Positions 44,986-57,880 of a stretch of DNA of 64,000 bases are shown in pieces. The translations under genes were made by a program, and so were the position numbers. Under the pieces are notes generated by a model. The model was not told the origin of the DNA and ran no database searches. It saw nothing but the letters and a program-made list of their open reading frames with translations. The DNA is from Sebastes aleutianus (Eukaryota > Chordata > Actinopteri > Perciformes > Sebastidae), in assembly GCA_916700875.1 (NCBI GenBank), contig CAKAKS010000202.1, positions 42,501 to 106,500 on the forward strand, given 5' to 3'. The first letter of the stretch is position 1. The number at the start of each line of letters is the position of its first letter.

Positions 44986-47367
44986 TTTAAATGCTGAGGC
45001 CGCAAGGAATTGTGGGATGTTATTCTCTCATTTTCTTTGGTAAAGGATGCTCCAGTGTATTCTATGCTAAAGGAGATAATAGAGGGAGCATTGAAGCTCC
45101 TTTCCTTAGTATTTAGAGGATTCAAACAGCTCTTATCATGGCTGCTACTGTGTGTTCTGGTTACAGCTATTTGAAAACCTGGATAACATTCAGTTTACTT
45201 CCACTCATACAACAATATTTGTGTTTTTAAAATCGGCCTTACCTCAGGAAACATTTTGTATTTCACCTTTTTATGGCAGTTATTTTTGCCCTGTTTGTCT
45301 ATTGACCTGTTTACGTAGCATTTTGGGACATTCATAAAAAAATGTCACTGATCCGGTTTTGAAACTAAACTTATTTTTAATGAGTCTATTTTTTTTTTTT
45401 TTTACCTAATTGAAATTCAACTGAAGGCTCAGTAGCTGGCCTCTAATTGAGTCAAAATATGTCCATGTTCTTTTATGCCTCTGATATATTTGGATGTCAT
45501 TGAGATTCCAGAGACGACTCCGATAAGCTCTGCCAGGAGCATACTGAACTCAGATATTCTTGCCATTGTTAACCCCTGTATGCTACAGGCCATGTAAGAG
45601 ACTGATGACTTATAATACTACTGACTCAATTGAAACCGCCGTGCCAGAAGGCATTGCACTACAAGGCCCCGACAAACACACACACACAAATCTTATCCTG
45701 GCTATTATCCTGACTCCTGGTAAATACAATATAGCATGGATCTTTTTGCCCACTTCATTTTACTTTTGCTTGCTTGCACTTTTTGGACAGACAGCCCCCA
45801 TTTACCATTACCTGACCCACTAAACTACTTTCACTCTAAAGAAAAGGGGGGTTATAAGGCGTGGTTGCATTTGTGAGATGGGTGGGCTTGTGGGGTGGTA
45901 TATTAGGTCTGTAGCATGCTTGGAAATTTAGCCATATAAATGTTTGTGCAGTTAGACCAATATACAGTATGTTCTCTGCATTTTATTTAAATGTTGTCAG
46001 TCATAGTAGTTATTAGACCTGTCCTGACCTCTTGTTTCACCTTTGCTGCCCGATACGCATTTCTCCCAAGCGACCTAGAACTTCAAGCTCGGTATGGCCC
46101 GGCCCGGCCCAGCACGGCACGGCACGGCCCGGCACCCAATCCTTGGAGGGGGATGAGAACGAGGGTGCAGTAATTAATCGATACAATGTTCACGTCCTTT
46201 TTTGTTAAATAATTAGTGAACTGTTTATCATAACCTTTTTTTAAATCTGTGAACAAATTAAAAAATTAAAAGCTGAATCTGCTCTTTTGAGTTACATAAT
46301 CTGATTTTACACGGCAAATATTACCAGAAGAATGAAATGTTCCGACAAAAGCTGTAATATGTGTATATTATAAAAGAATTATTTAACGGCAGCAACATTT
46401 TTTGGGAGTCAGCTACAGTAATAGCTTAATAATAATGATCCAAAATTATGTAAATTTGCATGGTTTTAAATTTTCTTGAGGGAAGACCCCTAATCCCAGT
46501 ATATTCTAGTGTCTTTTATTCACTGCAGAAATTCAGAATGATTCTCTTTATCCTGCTGTATAATATGTAGGAGCATCCTGAATGAAGAGCTCACACACAC
46601 CTCAGCTCTGCATGCATACCTGCCTGTCTGGCTGGCTGCTGTTGATTCCAGGCTATAGACATCCTATAATATAGGCTATTACATATTACATTACATTAGA
46701 GTGATGCTTAGGTTATGAACTTTAACAGTAACTATCGACACTATGGGCAAATATACAAACACACCACCTTAACGGCCTACTATAGAAGATGCATAGCCCA
46801 AGTATTATAATAACGGCCGGTACACACGGCAACATGTGAATAAGGGGAGAACTGGCACTTATTTTTTTCCTCTTCAAGCGTTAAGGGAGAGAGAACCAGA
46901 TCCTCTAGTAAACCTTCTTCAGGAAGAGGCTATCCCGTCTCCTCCTAAAACTCAGAGTGATGAGGTGATGTTGGAGTACAGCAGAAGCAGCCAGCCAGCC
47001 AGCGGTCTGTGGGAGGATGTGGCCTCCTCTGGGTTCTGAGGAGAATGAAGGAGGAGGACAAGAAGTACAGGTCAGGACGGTCAGTGTTGGGATCTAAATA
47101 TATTTCAGGAGTCGAGCGTGTCGGTTTGCCAAAGGGAATGCTGCTCTGCTGATTGCAGTGTGGCCACGACATTAACATTTAATGTGAACGGTGAACTTTA
47201 CAGCTCCCAGTGTGATGCTGACGGTTATTTATGGCCCAGGTCGGGTCAGGCTTCCTTTCTCTTCCTTCTAGAACCTAGAGCATATAGTATTTGTGCTTTT
47301 ATTTTGAGTCAAGTTAAATATAAGGCATGAACAACTCTAAGCGTTTGTCAAGCTACCACAATAGTTA
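44986..47367. other. No gene recognised; GGCAC tract
   Basis: A (GGCCC/GGCAC)n tract lies at 46,097-46,134. The frame at 46,836-47,039 (REREPDPLVNLLQEE) could be a scrap of a hAT transposase but is too short to assign. The rest is AT-rich and featureless. Confidence 0.35.
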
Positions 47368-47610
47368 TTACCTCTGCCAAGGCCGAAGGCCAAAGGCCTA
47401 GGAGGGCGGTTATGTTTTCACCGGCGTTGGTTGGTTTATTGGTTTATTGGTTTGTTGGTTTGTCTGTTTTCAAGATTACTCCAAAAGTCCGTGATGGATT
47501 TGAATGACATTTTTGGAGGGGTGGGGTGGCAATATGAACAATCCATTAGATTTTGGTGGCGATCCAGATCATGATCCAGATTCAGGTATTTTTTTAAGGA
47601 TTCCAATCAG
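47368..47610 (+). repeat. Dispersed repeat with ttggtttat units
   Basis: The sequence ggttatgttttcaccggcgt, then TTGGTTTAT-type units, then tttggtggcgatccagatca is a phrase set I know from many fish and invertebrate genomes. No ends are determinable here. Confidence 0.45.
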
Positions 47611-47916
47611 CCAGAACATTAAGACCTCTGGGTATCACACATGCGCAGTGTAACTGATGAGGCGTTGATGACGCATGACCCTGCCTCTTTCCTTCAGAGA
47701 GAGAGAGCAGGGGGTGGGGGACAACTGTAGATTCAGTGTTTTTTCACATTAAACTCGGTGAAATTACAGTTGAGTTTGACCAAAGCACACTTGGTGATTG
47801 TTGGAAAGAGTAACGACGACGGTTTAGGTGGGTTTTATTTTGTTTCTGTCCAGTTTGAATGAAGTGTTTTACGATGATGGCGCAAGCTGAACGGAGAGGG
47901 GGGGCAATCGTACTCG
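47611..47916. other. No gene recognised
   Basis: Short non-coding stretch; GA tract at 47,695-47,708. Confidence 0.4.
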
Positions 47917-48106
47917 GTTTTTTATTTTGGCGTCCATGTTAACAGTTAGAGCAGCCATACTGCTCGCGTGAGCAGCGCGGCTCAGCTGCAATATGGCGCG
48001 AGCCGTTCACACCAATAGACAGTGAATATTATATAATTTAGTTTTGACAGTAAATTGACATCCTACCAGCAACATTACCACTGTTACAATGTTTATACCT
48101 GTAGAA
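47917..48106 (-). mobile_element. Family C MITE, terminal fragment
   Basis: Matches the part of the 5,965-6,660 copy between tttattttggcgtccatgtt and the phrase ccagcaacattac. Only about 190 bp remain; the interior and other end are lost. Confidence 0.6.
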
Positions 48107-49233
48107 TAGGTCAACCCCATTTTGATTTTGTCATTTGTTCCTTCTCTCTCTCACCACGTGACTTCTGAGTACATCAGTTGGTGTCATAGTTGTAGTGATA
48201 GTGGAAGTGATAACCGGAAAGAAGCTGTTGTAGGTTTAAGATTCTGCTCCAGCAGGGACTCAGAGATGGGGTACCCTCTATAAGAACTAGATAACAGGAG
48301 AAATCCAATCGTGATAAATGGGACCTTGGGAGAAAGTTCATGGTAAGATCTAGGGGACCATGCAAAAGAGTAATGTGGAGGAAGAAGGAGAGGAAGAGGG
48401 GAGGAAAATATCAGCTTGGCCTATTAAAGAAAAAAGTTGAAAAGCAGAAAAAAAGTACAGATGGATTGGAGATGTGCTGGGAAGGACAAAGAGGAAGAGG
48501 AGGAAGGAGTCCGGGGGGGTTTACACGGGGGGGATTTATGATCTCTGGTTGCGAGGCGGACACTTTGCCATCTCTCCTACTGTAACTGAATTACAATTCT
48601 CAGTTTAGAGTTTGAGATTCCCGAGGTAGAGATGCCGTTTCCAAGTGACACAACGTTGTCCTGTCCTGTAACCTGATATGTTAGAGTTGAATTATTTTTG
48701 GCAACGCTGGAGAGTTATAGGAGAGTTTCATTAAGTTTGGTCGGGTTAGTATGCGTGTTGTAGTTGTATGTGCAAGAACCTTGTCTGTACGGAGTCATTG
48801 ATCTTCCCTTTATCTCTTTTTTCACCCTTATCCTCCCTTCATTTCCTCCACTGCCATCATGTTTTCTCCAATCCCATCTAGACTAGTCTAAAGCTCTGTT
48901 TTGGTCTCCACCAACTCCTGAGAAATATCTGTCTCTTTAGCTGTTACATGCTCCACAATGTTCAGAGAGCTGTTTCGCTGAAACCAGCTGACTGCTGCTG
49001 CTGGAAAATGAGGTTGATGTGAGCCGTGAGACTGAACCATAGCAGTAAACCTGTTCAACGCAAAAAAACTCAAACTATGAGCTGAAACATGCTAAAAAGC
49101 TCCATAGTGCCACTCTGTTCTCATTCTCAGGGCGTCAAATACTTTGTCACAGTCATCAGAGTATGATACCGCCGCACAAGGCCCCTTTAGCAACAGTATG
49201 AGACGCACCGGGCTTTCCATTAACTACAATGTA
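48107..49233. other. No gene recognised
   Basis: Non-coding. The A/G-rich stretch 48,365-48,520 yields a lysine-rich chance frame. Confidence 0.4.
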
Positions 49234-49830
49234 AAACAGATGCTTTTGCAGATGATGTGGTCCTGTTGGCATCATCAGTCTGTGACCTCCAGCGCTCACT
49301 GGATTGCATTCGCTTTACAGCACCGTTGTGACGAAAAGAGAAATGAGCCGGAAGGCAAAGCTCTCGATCTACTGGTCAATCTTAGTTCCTACTCTCACCT
49401 ATGGTCATGAGGGCTGGGTCAGGACCCAAAGAACTAGATCGCGGGTACAAGCGGCCAAAATGGGTTTTCTCAGGAGGGTGGCTGGCATCTCCCTTAGAGA
49501 TAGGGTGAGAAGCTCAGTCATCCGTGAGGGACTCGGAGTAGAGCCACTACTCCTTTGTGTTGAAAGGAGCCAGCTGAGGTGGCCCAGGTCCCTGGGCGCC
49601 TCCCTAGGGAGGTGTTCCAGGCCCGACCAGCTGGGAGGAGGCCACTGGGAAGACCCAGGACTAGGTGGAGAGATTATATCTCCCACTGGCCTGGGAACGC
49701 CTCGGGATCCACCAGTCAGAACTGGTTAATGTGGCCCGGGAAAGGGAAGATTGGGGTCCCCTGCTGGAGCTGTTGCCCCCGCGACCCGACCCCGAATAAG
49801 CGGTTGAAGATGAGATGAGAGATGAGATTA
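49234..49830 (+). pseudogene. LINE reverse transcriptase 3' portion
   Basis: AFADDVVLLASS with the RT catalytic FADD at 49,245-49,256 is followed, after a deletion, by VVTKREMSRKAKLSIYWSIL, PTLTYGHEGWV and RVQAAKMGFLRRVAGISLRD. The end, spread over two further frames, includes GRPRTRWRDYIS and LLPPRPDP just before a stop. This block order is the C-terminus of a very common fish LINE. At least two frameshifts (near 49,600 and 49,690) and the internal deletion mark it as dead. Confidence 0.75.
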
Positions 49831-52201
49831 GACAATGTAAACCCATCCACAATAGTCAACGCTCAAAGAAAGTGTGCCGGGAGTGACTGTGGTGACGTAG
49901 TTTGAAGAGCAGAAGAAAAGACCGGAGACTGTTCTTGTCTCGTATGTTAAGTTTCACTTTCACGTTACAATCAGCCGTTCATTTGTGTCCCGTATTCACA
50001 ACATTCAGTTTCATCAACTAAGTGGTTTTGCTGCTTAATCCTAAAGTGACGCCAAGGGCAACTATAGTGGTTTTGATGCCTAAGATAAGGTGACACAGAG
50101 GGGCGTGAAAAAATCGGCCGTATGTGACAAGTTTGGACGGGAACGTGTCGATTTAGTGCTAAGGGGAACTGCAGAGTCGGTAATAATTCTCTATGGGTTC
50201 ATCACTAGAAGTGAACCCTTGTACATTACAAGTAGCCAGAAGTGAGTTTATGGATGTTTACCCACAACTGCTGTCACTGTGTTGATTCCAGCAGTAAGTG
50301 TATTCAAGACTGACTGATTTATTACTGAGAAGAAGAAGAGGTAAGCTGTGCTACAACAGCTTTTGGCATCAACCTCTCTCACAGTTCCACAGCCTCAGTC
50401 GGCTAAGCAGGTGACAGGGGGGAAGTTGCAGGATGTGTTTTGAATGTAGAAGTAAATGTCAGAACTTTCCGTCCTGTTTTTTTTTCTTCCTCCTCTTGTT
50501 TAGCCTTTTTTCCTTTCTTCCTCCCTATATCTGAGGACATGGCAGGGAGATGGCTTCAGCTCCTAGGACAAACATGAAGGCTCTCCTCGATGCCTCCAGC
50601 TGGAATGATGCCCTCTCTTTGTGTTCATGAGGTGTGCCCCTCTGTGTGGATGTGTGTTTTCACCATCCAAGCTTGGCCATTTGCATTTGCTTGATGTGAG
50701 ATAAGTGCAAGGAGAGGTTTTAGTACACAGCACATCAAGAGACTTCCCAAGTGACTTTCAAGATGCAGTGTGTATGTGTGGGCGCAATGCGCACATATTC
50801 CATTTGAGGGGCTTTTCAGTTTAAAAAAAAAATAAATAACCGCTTATAATGTACCAAGGAAGTCTCTTCCTTTATCCCACTACCACCACCATTACCACCC
50901 AAAAACTGCCTTTTTTCTGGCCTCTGCCTCAGATTTAATTTCAGTTTCAGACAGAACAAGCAGATATGGTTCTGTATGAAGCATGAACCCGCTTTCATTT
51001 TGATCTTCTTATAAAGATGAGGCATACATTTCAACCATTTTGTCTTTTTCTTATCTTTTTTTCTCTGCTCCAGTACTTTACCAGACTGATTTATTTCCTG
51101 ATGCTTTTGCATTCTCGCAGCAAAAGAAAAACACACACACACACACACTTGCCTCAGCTTGTATATGTGCAATTTCCTCCAGTGTGGATGATAGGGATGA
51201 GCAATACCACAAAATGTGGTTCTGATTGGTGCAGCATCAGAAACGGATTGAAAGGGTATAACATTGACTTTTCAAAGGGAGCTACAGCCACATACAGCAG
51301 TCAATTTCAATTTATTTGTATAGCCCAAAATCAAAATTTGACTTACTTCGTCCCCTTTGGGTAACAAGACTGCAATGAATGAATTTTGTCCGTACCAACA
51401 TGCTGCGTCTCTCCTCATGACAGTAGCATCTTGTCCAGCAGCTTCTCCAACTTTAGGACGCACCATCTAGCAGGGCCGGTCCTAGCTTTTTGGAGGCCCT
51501 CTGCAAAATCTTGTTGTTGTTTTTTTCGACCAAATGCTATTTTTTTCACAGCAATATAAAATAAATAATAGAAAGGGAATTATGACCTGATTCTAAATAT
51601 TATATTTAAATAATCGTAATCTTTTGAATTGTGTGTTTTTATGCAAATAACCACTACAGATGGCAATAACAAAGTACAGTACTGTGTAGGCTACAGTACC
51701 CTCCCACCCCCCAAAAATAGGGAACCCCCGGAAGCTACGGTTTAATTTGAACACTGTAATTTACCATGTATATCACGTTTTTCATGTAAAATATATCGAA
51801 CATTGAATTACATCAAATCTAAAATGTTATTAATTTCAAACCCTGAGCGTGATAATAAATACTACAGTCTTTAGCCCCGGAGCCCGTCTCGGTAACCATC
51901 CTTAAATATAATGATTTTTCAAATTTCTAATTGTCTGCGGTTGATGTGGCAATTAAATATTGAATCTTGAATCTTAAATCTACATTATCAATGAAGGTGT
52001 ATATATAACACAGGCGTGTTAAGTTGGTTTGCTGGTTTGGTAGACCAGCTGCTCAGCAGCTGCATCAAGTAAAGAGCAAACAGGTTGGTCTAATGATGTC
52101 CTCTCAGCAGGGAGGGGCTGAACTCTGTTAAGGTGTAGGACGATAGGTGAGGTAGTTCTGCACTAAATGACATCCGGTTATATTTGGTGTGCTCATCGGT
52201 A
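49831..52201. other. No gene recognised
   Basis: Non-coding. A short CA tract at 51,131-51,148 and a phrase at 51,301-51,330 (tcaatttcaatttatttgta) common in fish repeat tails. The 118-codon frame at 50,816-51,172 has no motif. Confidence 0.35.
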
Positions 52202-52600
52202 TGTAACGAGTGCCCATAGATGTATTGTGATGTCAACAGTAACTTAGAGATCTTGTGTTAATGGTCTGTTCATTATTCTGTTTAATTTGGAGGCCTACTC
52301 TGTTTAGCTCTCCCTATACTTAGCTGGGCAGGTGGTAGGTTCCAGTTAGGTGAGGCTGAGAAGGTAAAATGCCATTCACTGGAGTAAGAGAGTGAGGCTG
52401 CAGCTTTCTTTTTGTTTCACTTTGAATGCAGTTTTATTGAATTTCCCAGGTTCCATTTTTTTGTCCTTTGTTTCAGTGAACTTTTTGTTAATAAATGACA
52501 CTTCTTTTGCACTAGGCCTGCTTATCGACCTGATTCTTCAACATTCCTTTTAGATGCCAAACCACCTCATCTGCCCTTTATATGGGGTGGCGACGCTACA
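52202..52600 (+). mobile_element. Possible solo LTR
   Basis: A 399-bp segment starting TGTAACG and ending GCTACA (near-inverted TG...CA ends), nearly the same length as the LTR at 33,196. It contains AATAAA at about 52,490 followed by a 100-base U5-like stretch. No primer site follows, no pol is nearby, and no 5-bp target duplication is apparent, so this is an inference from shape only. Confidence 0.3.
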
Positions 52601-53626
52601 CTCACACTTTAACTAACACTTCAAACCTTGTACTCATGCATAATGACAGCAGTTGTCAGCCTCAGCCCGGTTTTTCATACGTCTAGAGAGACACTTTTGT
52701 TATGATATCACTTATTTCACCGTCCTTAAGTTGTTTCTCAGCAGTGACTGGGAGGGTCGGAGAGTTTAAAAGCTACTGTCAGGTATTGATGTGAAGACAC
52801 ACTGGCTGATATATGGACCGTGCCCTTTACTGTTCCATTTTTAAAGTTAAGTCAAGTCTGTGGTCAGTACACACACGTTCACCTTGCCCTTGTGGGTTCA
52901 TTATAAACGCTTTAGCAGGCCTTTTTTGCAGGTAGCTAAAAAGCACTGATTGATAGGCCGGTGAAGACCCCAGTCGGCAAGTCCTTTAACGAATAATCAT
53001 TCACGCGCACACTCGTCCGCTGAGTGCCCATCTGTCCTACTCACCTGCCAATAGAGTTTGAGCTGCATGCTGATATGGGGCTCGGGGGCCTCCCAACAGA
53101 AAATACAGCCGGTCAGCAGCCAACACAGTCCTGATGACAGAGAGAGAGAAAACAATGTGTCAGGGAAAGCTCAATCAAGACAGAAGCCTGTACCGGCTGA
53201 TCATGTAATAACTTTTTAGAAAAGGCAACAATCCGTCAAAATGTTCTTCTAAATGGGACAACCGTGGAGTCAAACCTGAAACAGCAACAGTGGTTGTTCC
53301 TCTGGTCATACATTATTTCTATTAACCAGCAACTGTGACCCACTGAGCTAGTAGTGGGAATTTAAATAAAGGGGGAAACAGTAGGGTAAATGTGTTATTT
53401 TAATGGGTAAGATACAGATTGAATCAACATTTTATATCTTACTGTATGTTGCTCACGTCATTGTCAGGTTGTTTTGTCTACAGTCAATATGAAACCTGAC
53501 TGAAGTGAACGAGAGAGAGAGCCAGCTTCCGCTTGTCTTTGTGTTCTTTGCCGTGGTGGGGTATATATTTGTCAGGCGGGGTGGGGGGGCAGAGTATAGC
53601 TTTGGCTACCTGCCAGTCAAAATGCC
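52601..53626. other. No gene recognised
   Basis: Unique-looking non-coding sequence; nothing supportable. Confidence 0.4.
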
Positions 53627-54144
53627 TTAAAGGTCCCATATTGTAAAAAGTGAAATTTTCATGTCTTTTATATTATAAAGCAGGTTTAAGTGATATATAA
53701 ATACTGTGAAAGTATCAACACACTCAATCCATGGAGAAATACACACTGCCCGTATTCAGAAACTGTGCATTTGAAACAAGCCGTCAGGATTTCTGTACAT
53801 TTGTGATGTCACAAATCTACAATATTTGGACCATTTCACAGTTTTAAACGTAAACATTCTAAATGTGTCCCAGTTTATTTCCTGTTGCAGTGGATGTGAA
53901 TGACATCAGCTGACAGGAAGTAAACATGGACCCAAGCTGTTTCCTAGCAACGCAATTCCGTTGCTATTCTGTTGAAATGCGCTAAAACGGAGCGTTTTAG
54001 ACAGAGGGTGTATACAGGTATATTCAGACAGACAGTATGAGAAAAATAATGTGTTGTTTGAACATTAAAGCATGTAAACATGTTTTAGTAGAAACACAAA
54101 ATACAAGTATGAACCTATAGATGAGCATGATATGTCCCCTTTAA
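53627..54144 (-). mobile_element. Family A MITE, complete inverted copy
   Basis: 518 bp with TTAA at 53,627-53,630 and 54,141-54,144, ends AAAGGTCCCATATTG and, from the complement, AAAGGGGACATATCATGC. Aligns in reverse with the 3,013 copy. Non-coding. Confidence 0.8.
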
Positions 54145-54405
54145 TGCCTGTGCTGTTACTGGGGCTGCATGTGTATTATAATTTAATGTAGTTGTGTGTG
54201 TGTGTGTGTCTGTCTAAACATGCATGTAAATTGATGTTGTGTGTGGAGATGGAGCTGGATTGGGGGTATAGGGTCAAGTGTGTGTATACTTGTGCATGTA
54301 CGTGTGCATTGTGATTGGAGGAGGCAGCAGAGACATGGTTCTCCCTTCACACAGTGAAAAGCAAAAGCAACCTTCTGTCACTCGATGTGAATGTAAAGCA
54401 TGTAA
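54145..54405. other. No gene recognised; GT tract
   Basis: Short GT tract at 54,193-54,210 and unique sequence. Confidence 0.4.
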
Positions 54406-54540
54406 ACGGTGAATGGTCTTGCATTTATATAGCTCTTCTCTAGTCTTCCGACCACTCAAAGCTCTTTACACTACATGTCAGCATCACACATTCATACACT
54501 GATGACAGAGGCTGACAACCTGCTCTAAATACTCATTCTA
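54406..54540 (-). mobile_element. SINE tail fragment
   Basis: Matches the non-tRNA part of the SINE at 561-814 (tcttgcatttatatagctct, ctctttacactacatgtcag), same orientation. The tRNA head is missing, replaced by a G-rich stretch at 54,555-54,575. Confidence 0.6.
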
Positions 54541-54614
54541 TGGCTAAGACTTCGGGGGGGGGGAGGAGGGAGAGGGGCTCAAGGACAAGATTAATACGAT
54601 TATTTTGAAAGGCA

Positions 54615-55330
54615 CTATATGCATATAAGAGAAAGAAAACAGAAGTCATGCCCCTCAACATGAAAGAACCACCTGTCATAGAGCTAAATGGACAACAACT
54701 GACATGTACGTCATCTTTCACATACCTCGGAAGCCGGGTAACATCAGATGGTGGAGCTGACCAAGACATTATGGCCAGATTAGGAAAAGCAAGGACAGCA
54801 TTTCTAAGACTTGGAAACATCTGGAAGTCGACACATATAACTAGAAACACCAAGATAAAGTTATACAACAGCTGTGTACTATCTGTACTTCTATATGGTG
54901 CTGAGTGCTGGAGAATGACTGAAAGAGACATAGGCAAGCTTTCCAGCTTTCACAATACCCGCCTCAGAAAGATCATGAGGATATTCTGGCCTAGAAAGAT
55001 CACAAACCATGAACTACACAAAACGACAGGGTGCTTGGACATGGAAACAATATTGATAAGAAGAAGATGGAGATGGCTTGGACATGTATTAAGGAAACCA
55101 TCTGATGACATGACAAAAGTGGCATTGCGTTGGACACCAGAGGGAAAACGCAAAAGAGGGAGGCCCAAAACAACCTGGAGGCGAACCATCGAAGGAGAAA
55201 TGAAGACGAGAGGATACAGCTGGAACAGCATTGAGAAGAAAGCAAACAACAGAGATGAGTGGAGATCCTTAGTCCTTGCCCTATGTGCCACCAGGCGCAA
55301 CAAGGACTAAGTAAGTAAGTAAGTAAGTAA
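54615..55330 (+). pseudogene. LINE ORF2 C-terminus with (TAAG)n tail
   Basis: The longest intact LINE piece: from about 54,615 the frame reads KKTEVMPL, then SFTYLGSRVTSDGGADQDI, KARTAFLRLGNIWKS, NSCVLSVLLYGAECWRMTER, RRWRWLGHVLRKPSDD, then KRKRGRPKTTWRR and WRSLVLALCA. It stops at 55,308-55,310 and is followed by a TAAG microsatellite tail (55,309-55,330). These blocks follow the RT domain in RTE-like and related non-LTR elements. About 220 codons without a stop means recent insertion. It is 5'-truncated before the catalytic RT motif, so it cannot be active. Confidence 0.8.
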
Positions 55331-55617
55331 TATGCATATAACGAGCGAAAACTGTATGTTTCCTGTGAACAGGACGCTAGAGGGGTACCTACAGTAGCGT
55401 CATAGTCTGAGGCGTAGGGCCGCTGACCAAGCGTCGGTATCTGACAAGTTGGGAGTGAGAATGTGTTGATGGAAATGGCTTTTAAACTGAGGCAGGCCAA
55501 GTGAAGAGGGATTGCTTTATATTTTTTTTATTTATTTTTATTAGCATTTATTATTTATAATTGAGAACATGCCTTTTAACCTTTTTTCTGTCTAAAATAA
55601 TTATTTAATTCCATTAT
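55331..55617 (-). repeat. Dispersed repeat fragment plus unique DNA
   Basis: 55,368-55,470 is the inverted relative of 44,600-44,740 (gctagaggggtacc, gtagggccgctgaccaagcg). The remainder is AT-rich. Confidence 0.45.
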
Positions 55618-55945
55618 TATACGGCTGTGTTGAATACTCGATTCTGATTGGTCGATCGCGGCGTTCTGCAGTCTGTAATTTCTCTATAACACACCGTTGC
55701 TATGTATAACAGACGGTTGCTATGGACGTAGCTCTGATGTCGGACTCTGACGGACCGTTTTTGTGTCAAAATATTGATTTCGTCAGTAAGTAGCCGTGTT
55801 AAAAGCGGGATAATGCACAGCGGGCAGGTCATTGTTGTGACAGAATCCCCCTTCAGGGCGATGAGAGACCTCTCCGCTCCGGCATCGCCATCGTTTGGGT
55901 TTGCTTCACAACAATGACCGGCTCGCTGTACATTATCCCTTACTT
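55618..55945. repeat. Fold-back repeat
   Basis: gggataatgcacagcgggca at 55,807 and the complement of its mate ending cattatccc at 55,939 form arms of about 33 bp with a few mismatches, separated by some 65 bases. The upstream part (gattctgattggtcgatcgc) is a phrase known from fish repeats. Non-coding. Confidence 0.5.
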
Positions 55946-56518
55946 AATAATGAAATTAAATGAAACATATTATTATTATTATTATCGCTTTGAGTAAAAA
56001 AAACCCATCTATTTTAACAATTTTTTAAAATGTATGTATGTTTGGAAATGTGGCAGTTTTATAACATCCATTTTCATTATTTGGTCATAGACATTGATAA
56101 CAGGCAGTTACACAATGCTAGCCATGCTCATAATCACTTACACACACACATTCAACATTTAATTAACATCACTGCATAATTCATAATATTTTAAGAAATG
56201 AAATGACACCAATGATAGAATGTATTTAGCTCCTCTGCTTTCGGACATCATCAATAGGTGCTTTTTAAGACAGAAAACAGCATTTTTACACAGACTGACT
56301 GTATAAGAACCAGCACTAACATCAGAACTTGTAATAGAAGTGGGGGGCTTATTTTAAAGTTGAATACATATAGTAGCAGCTCCATGCACACATGTGCAAG
56401 AAGTTAGCAATAGGAGCAGTCTCATTACAAAAACTCTCACAGAGACCGCTGCACCCACAAGTCTTTACAGTCAATGGGTCACATCAATACATGACACACC
56501 TGCAGTAATATGTGGTTC

Positions 56519-56520
<2 letters not shown>
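55946..56520. other. No gene recognised
   Basis: AT-rich non-coding DNA with an ATT tract at 55,968-55,985. Confidence 0.4.
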
Positions 56521-56557
<37 letters not shown>

Positions 56558-56569
56558 TGTGTGTGTATA
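56521..56569. repeat. (GT)n microsatellite
   Basis: Nearly pure GT tract, one TCTG interruption. Confidence 0.95.
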
Positions 56570-56924
56570 TTGTAGCAGCCAACCAAGACAGTGATTAATT
56601 AAATCCAGTGGGAATTTTGTTCATTGCAGAGGAGAGGCAAATATTGTGTCAATAGATGATGTATTACACCGCACAGGGACTGTCTAAAGATTACCATCAG
56701 TTAATAGACTTGGCCCACTGGACAATATACAGTACGGTACCTGGGAGACCAAAGGAGAGTGAAGGTATAATCATCCCATCTTGTGGAAGATGGGGTGGGG
56801 GGGGGGGGCTTCTACACACCCACTATAACGCAGTCAATACACAGTGCATCACTTAGGGACCTCAAAGCTTTCCACTTGAAAAACACAACCCCCAAAACAG
56901 AAAATCAACACGGAATATTACCAA

Positions 56925-56928
<4 letters not shown>
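56570..56928. other. No gene recognised
   Basis: Unique sequence with a G run at 56,799-56,808. Confidence 0.4.

Positions 56929-56995
<67 letters not shown>
56929..56995. repeat. (CT)n microsatellite
   Basis: Pure CT repeat of about 33 units. Confidence 0.95.
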
Positions 56996-56998
<3 letters not shown>

Positions 56999-57880
56999 GC
57001 TCCTACTGGCTACTGAGCCTGCCAGCTGACGGTAAAACCACCGGAGCAATGACGCCAGGTTAGCGGCAAGCTAACTAAACTCTGCAGGGAAAACAAAGAC
57101 CGGAGCGACCAGCTTTCCTCCAGTCTGCACCATTGGAACACAGTACAGGACTGCATTCGCCAGTCAGAACCACAACTGCTGGTTCATCCAGAACCGACAG
57201 AACTGACGCCAGCTACGCTAGCAGAGCGGCACGTAAAGTAACATCTCTCTCTCTTCATGGACTGTTAACTTAACGGTAACTGGGCATTAGCAGATCCTAA
57301 CAGAACATGGCTAAGCACAGGATTGCATTTTTCATGTATTGATTTGATGAATGCATTCACTGAGTATATACAGTATATACATATATACATATATACACAT
57401 ATATGTATATACTGTATATATATATATATATATATATATTATTTGTATTTATTTTGTATTTTGAGCCCTGCTCGTAATGGTAACATTAACAAGCCTTCAC
57501 AAACACAGCCGGAGAGACGCTGTTAGACATGAACAAGAGATTTATTTCTCTTTTGTTCTCCTCTGACATTTTTTTGCCCCGGAGCTTCTCAAGACATTTA
57601 CGGGTGAAACAGTAACGTATAGCACTCTAAACAGGATGGCTACGACATGTAGCAGCACTTCACACTAACACTGGGCGAGCCTCTTTCTTTATTGAGCCTC
57701 TAGTGTGGCTACAATACAGGTGTGAATTTCTCATAGAGAAGAGGCAGATATAACGTTATGCTTGAGGGACTCACTGCCAAAAGACCCGCGGCCTCTGTGC
57801 CTTTCACACAAACACACTGAGTGCCCATTGGAGAAAAGTTGAATCATCATCAACTCTGGTGGCAACAACAAATAGCTGAC
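56996..57880. other. No gene recognised; TA tract
   Basis: A TATACA/TGTATA palindromic tract lies at 57,365-57,440. GC-richer sequence at 57,000-57,240 contains several gctagc/agctaac motifs but no coding frame. Confidence 0.4.

Noticed and set aside
54950..55500. Minus-strand frames of 117 and 166 codons
   Set aside because: They are shadows of the LINE coding strand at 54,615-55,310.
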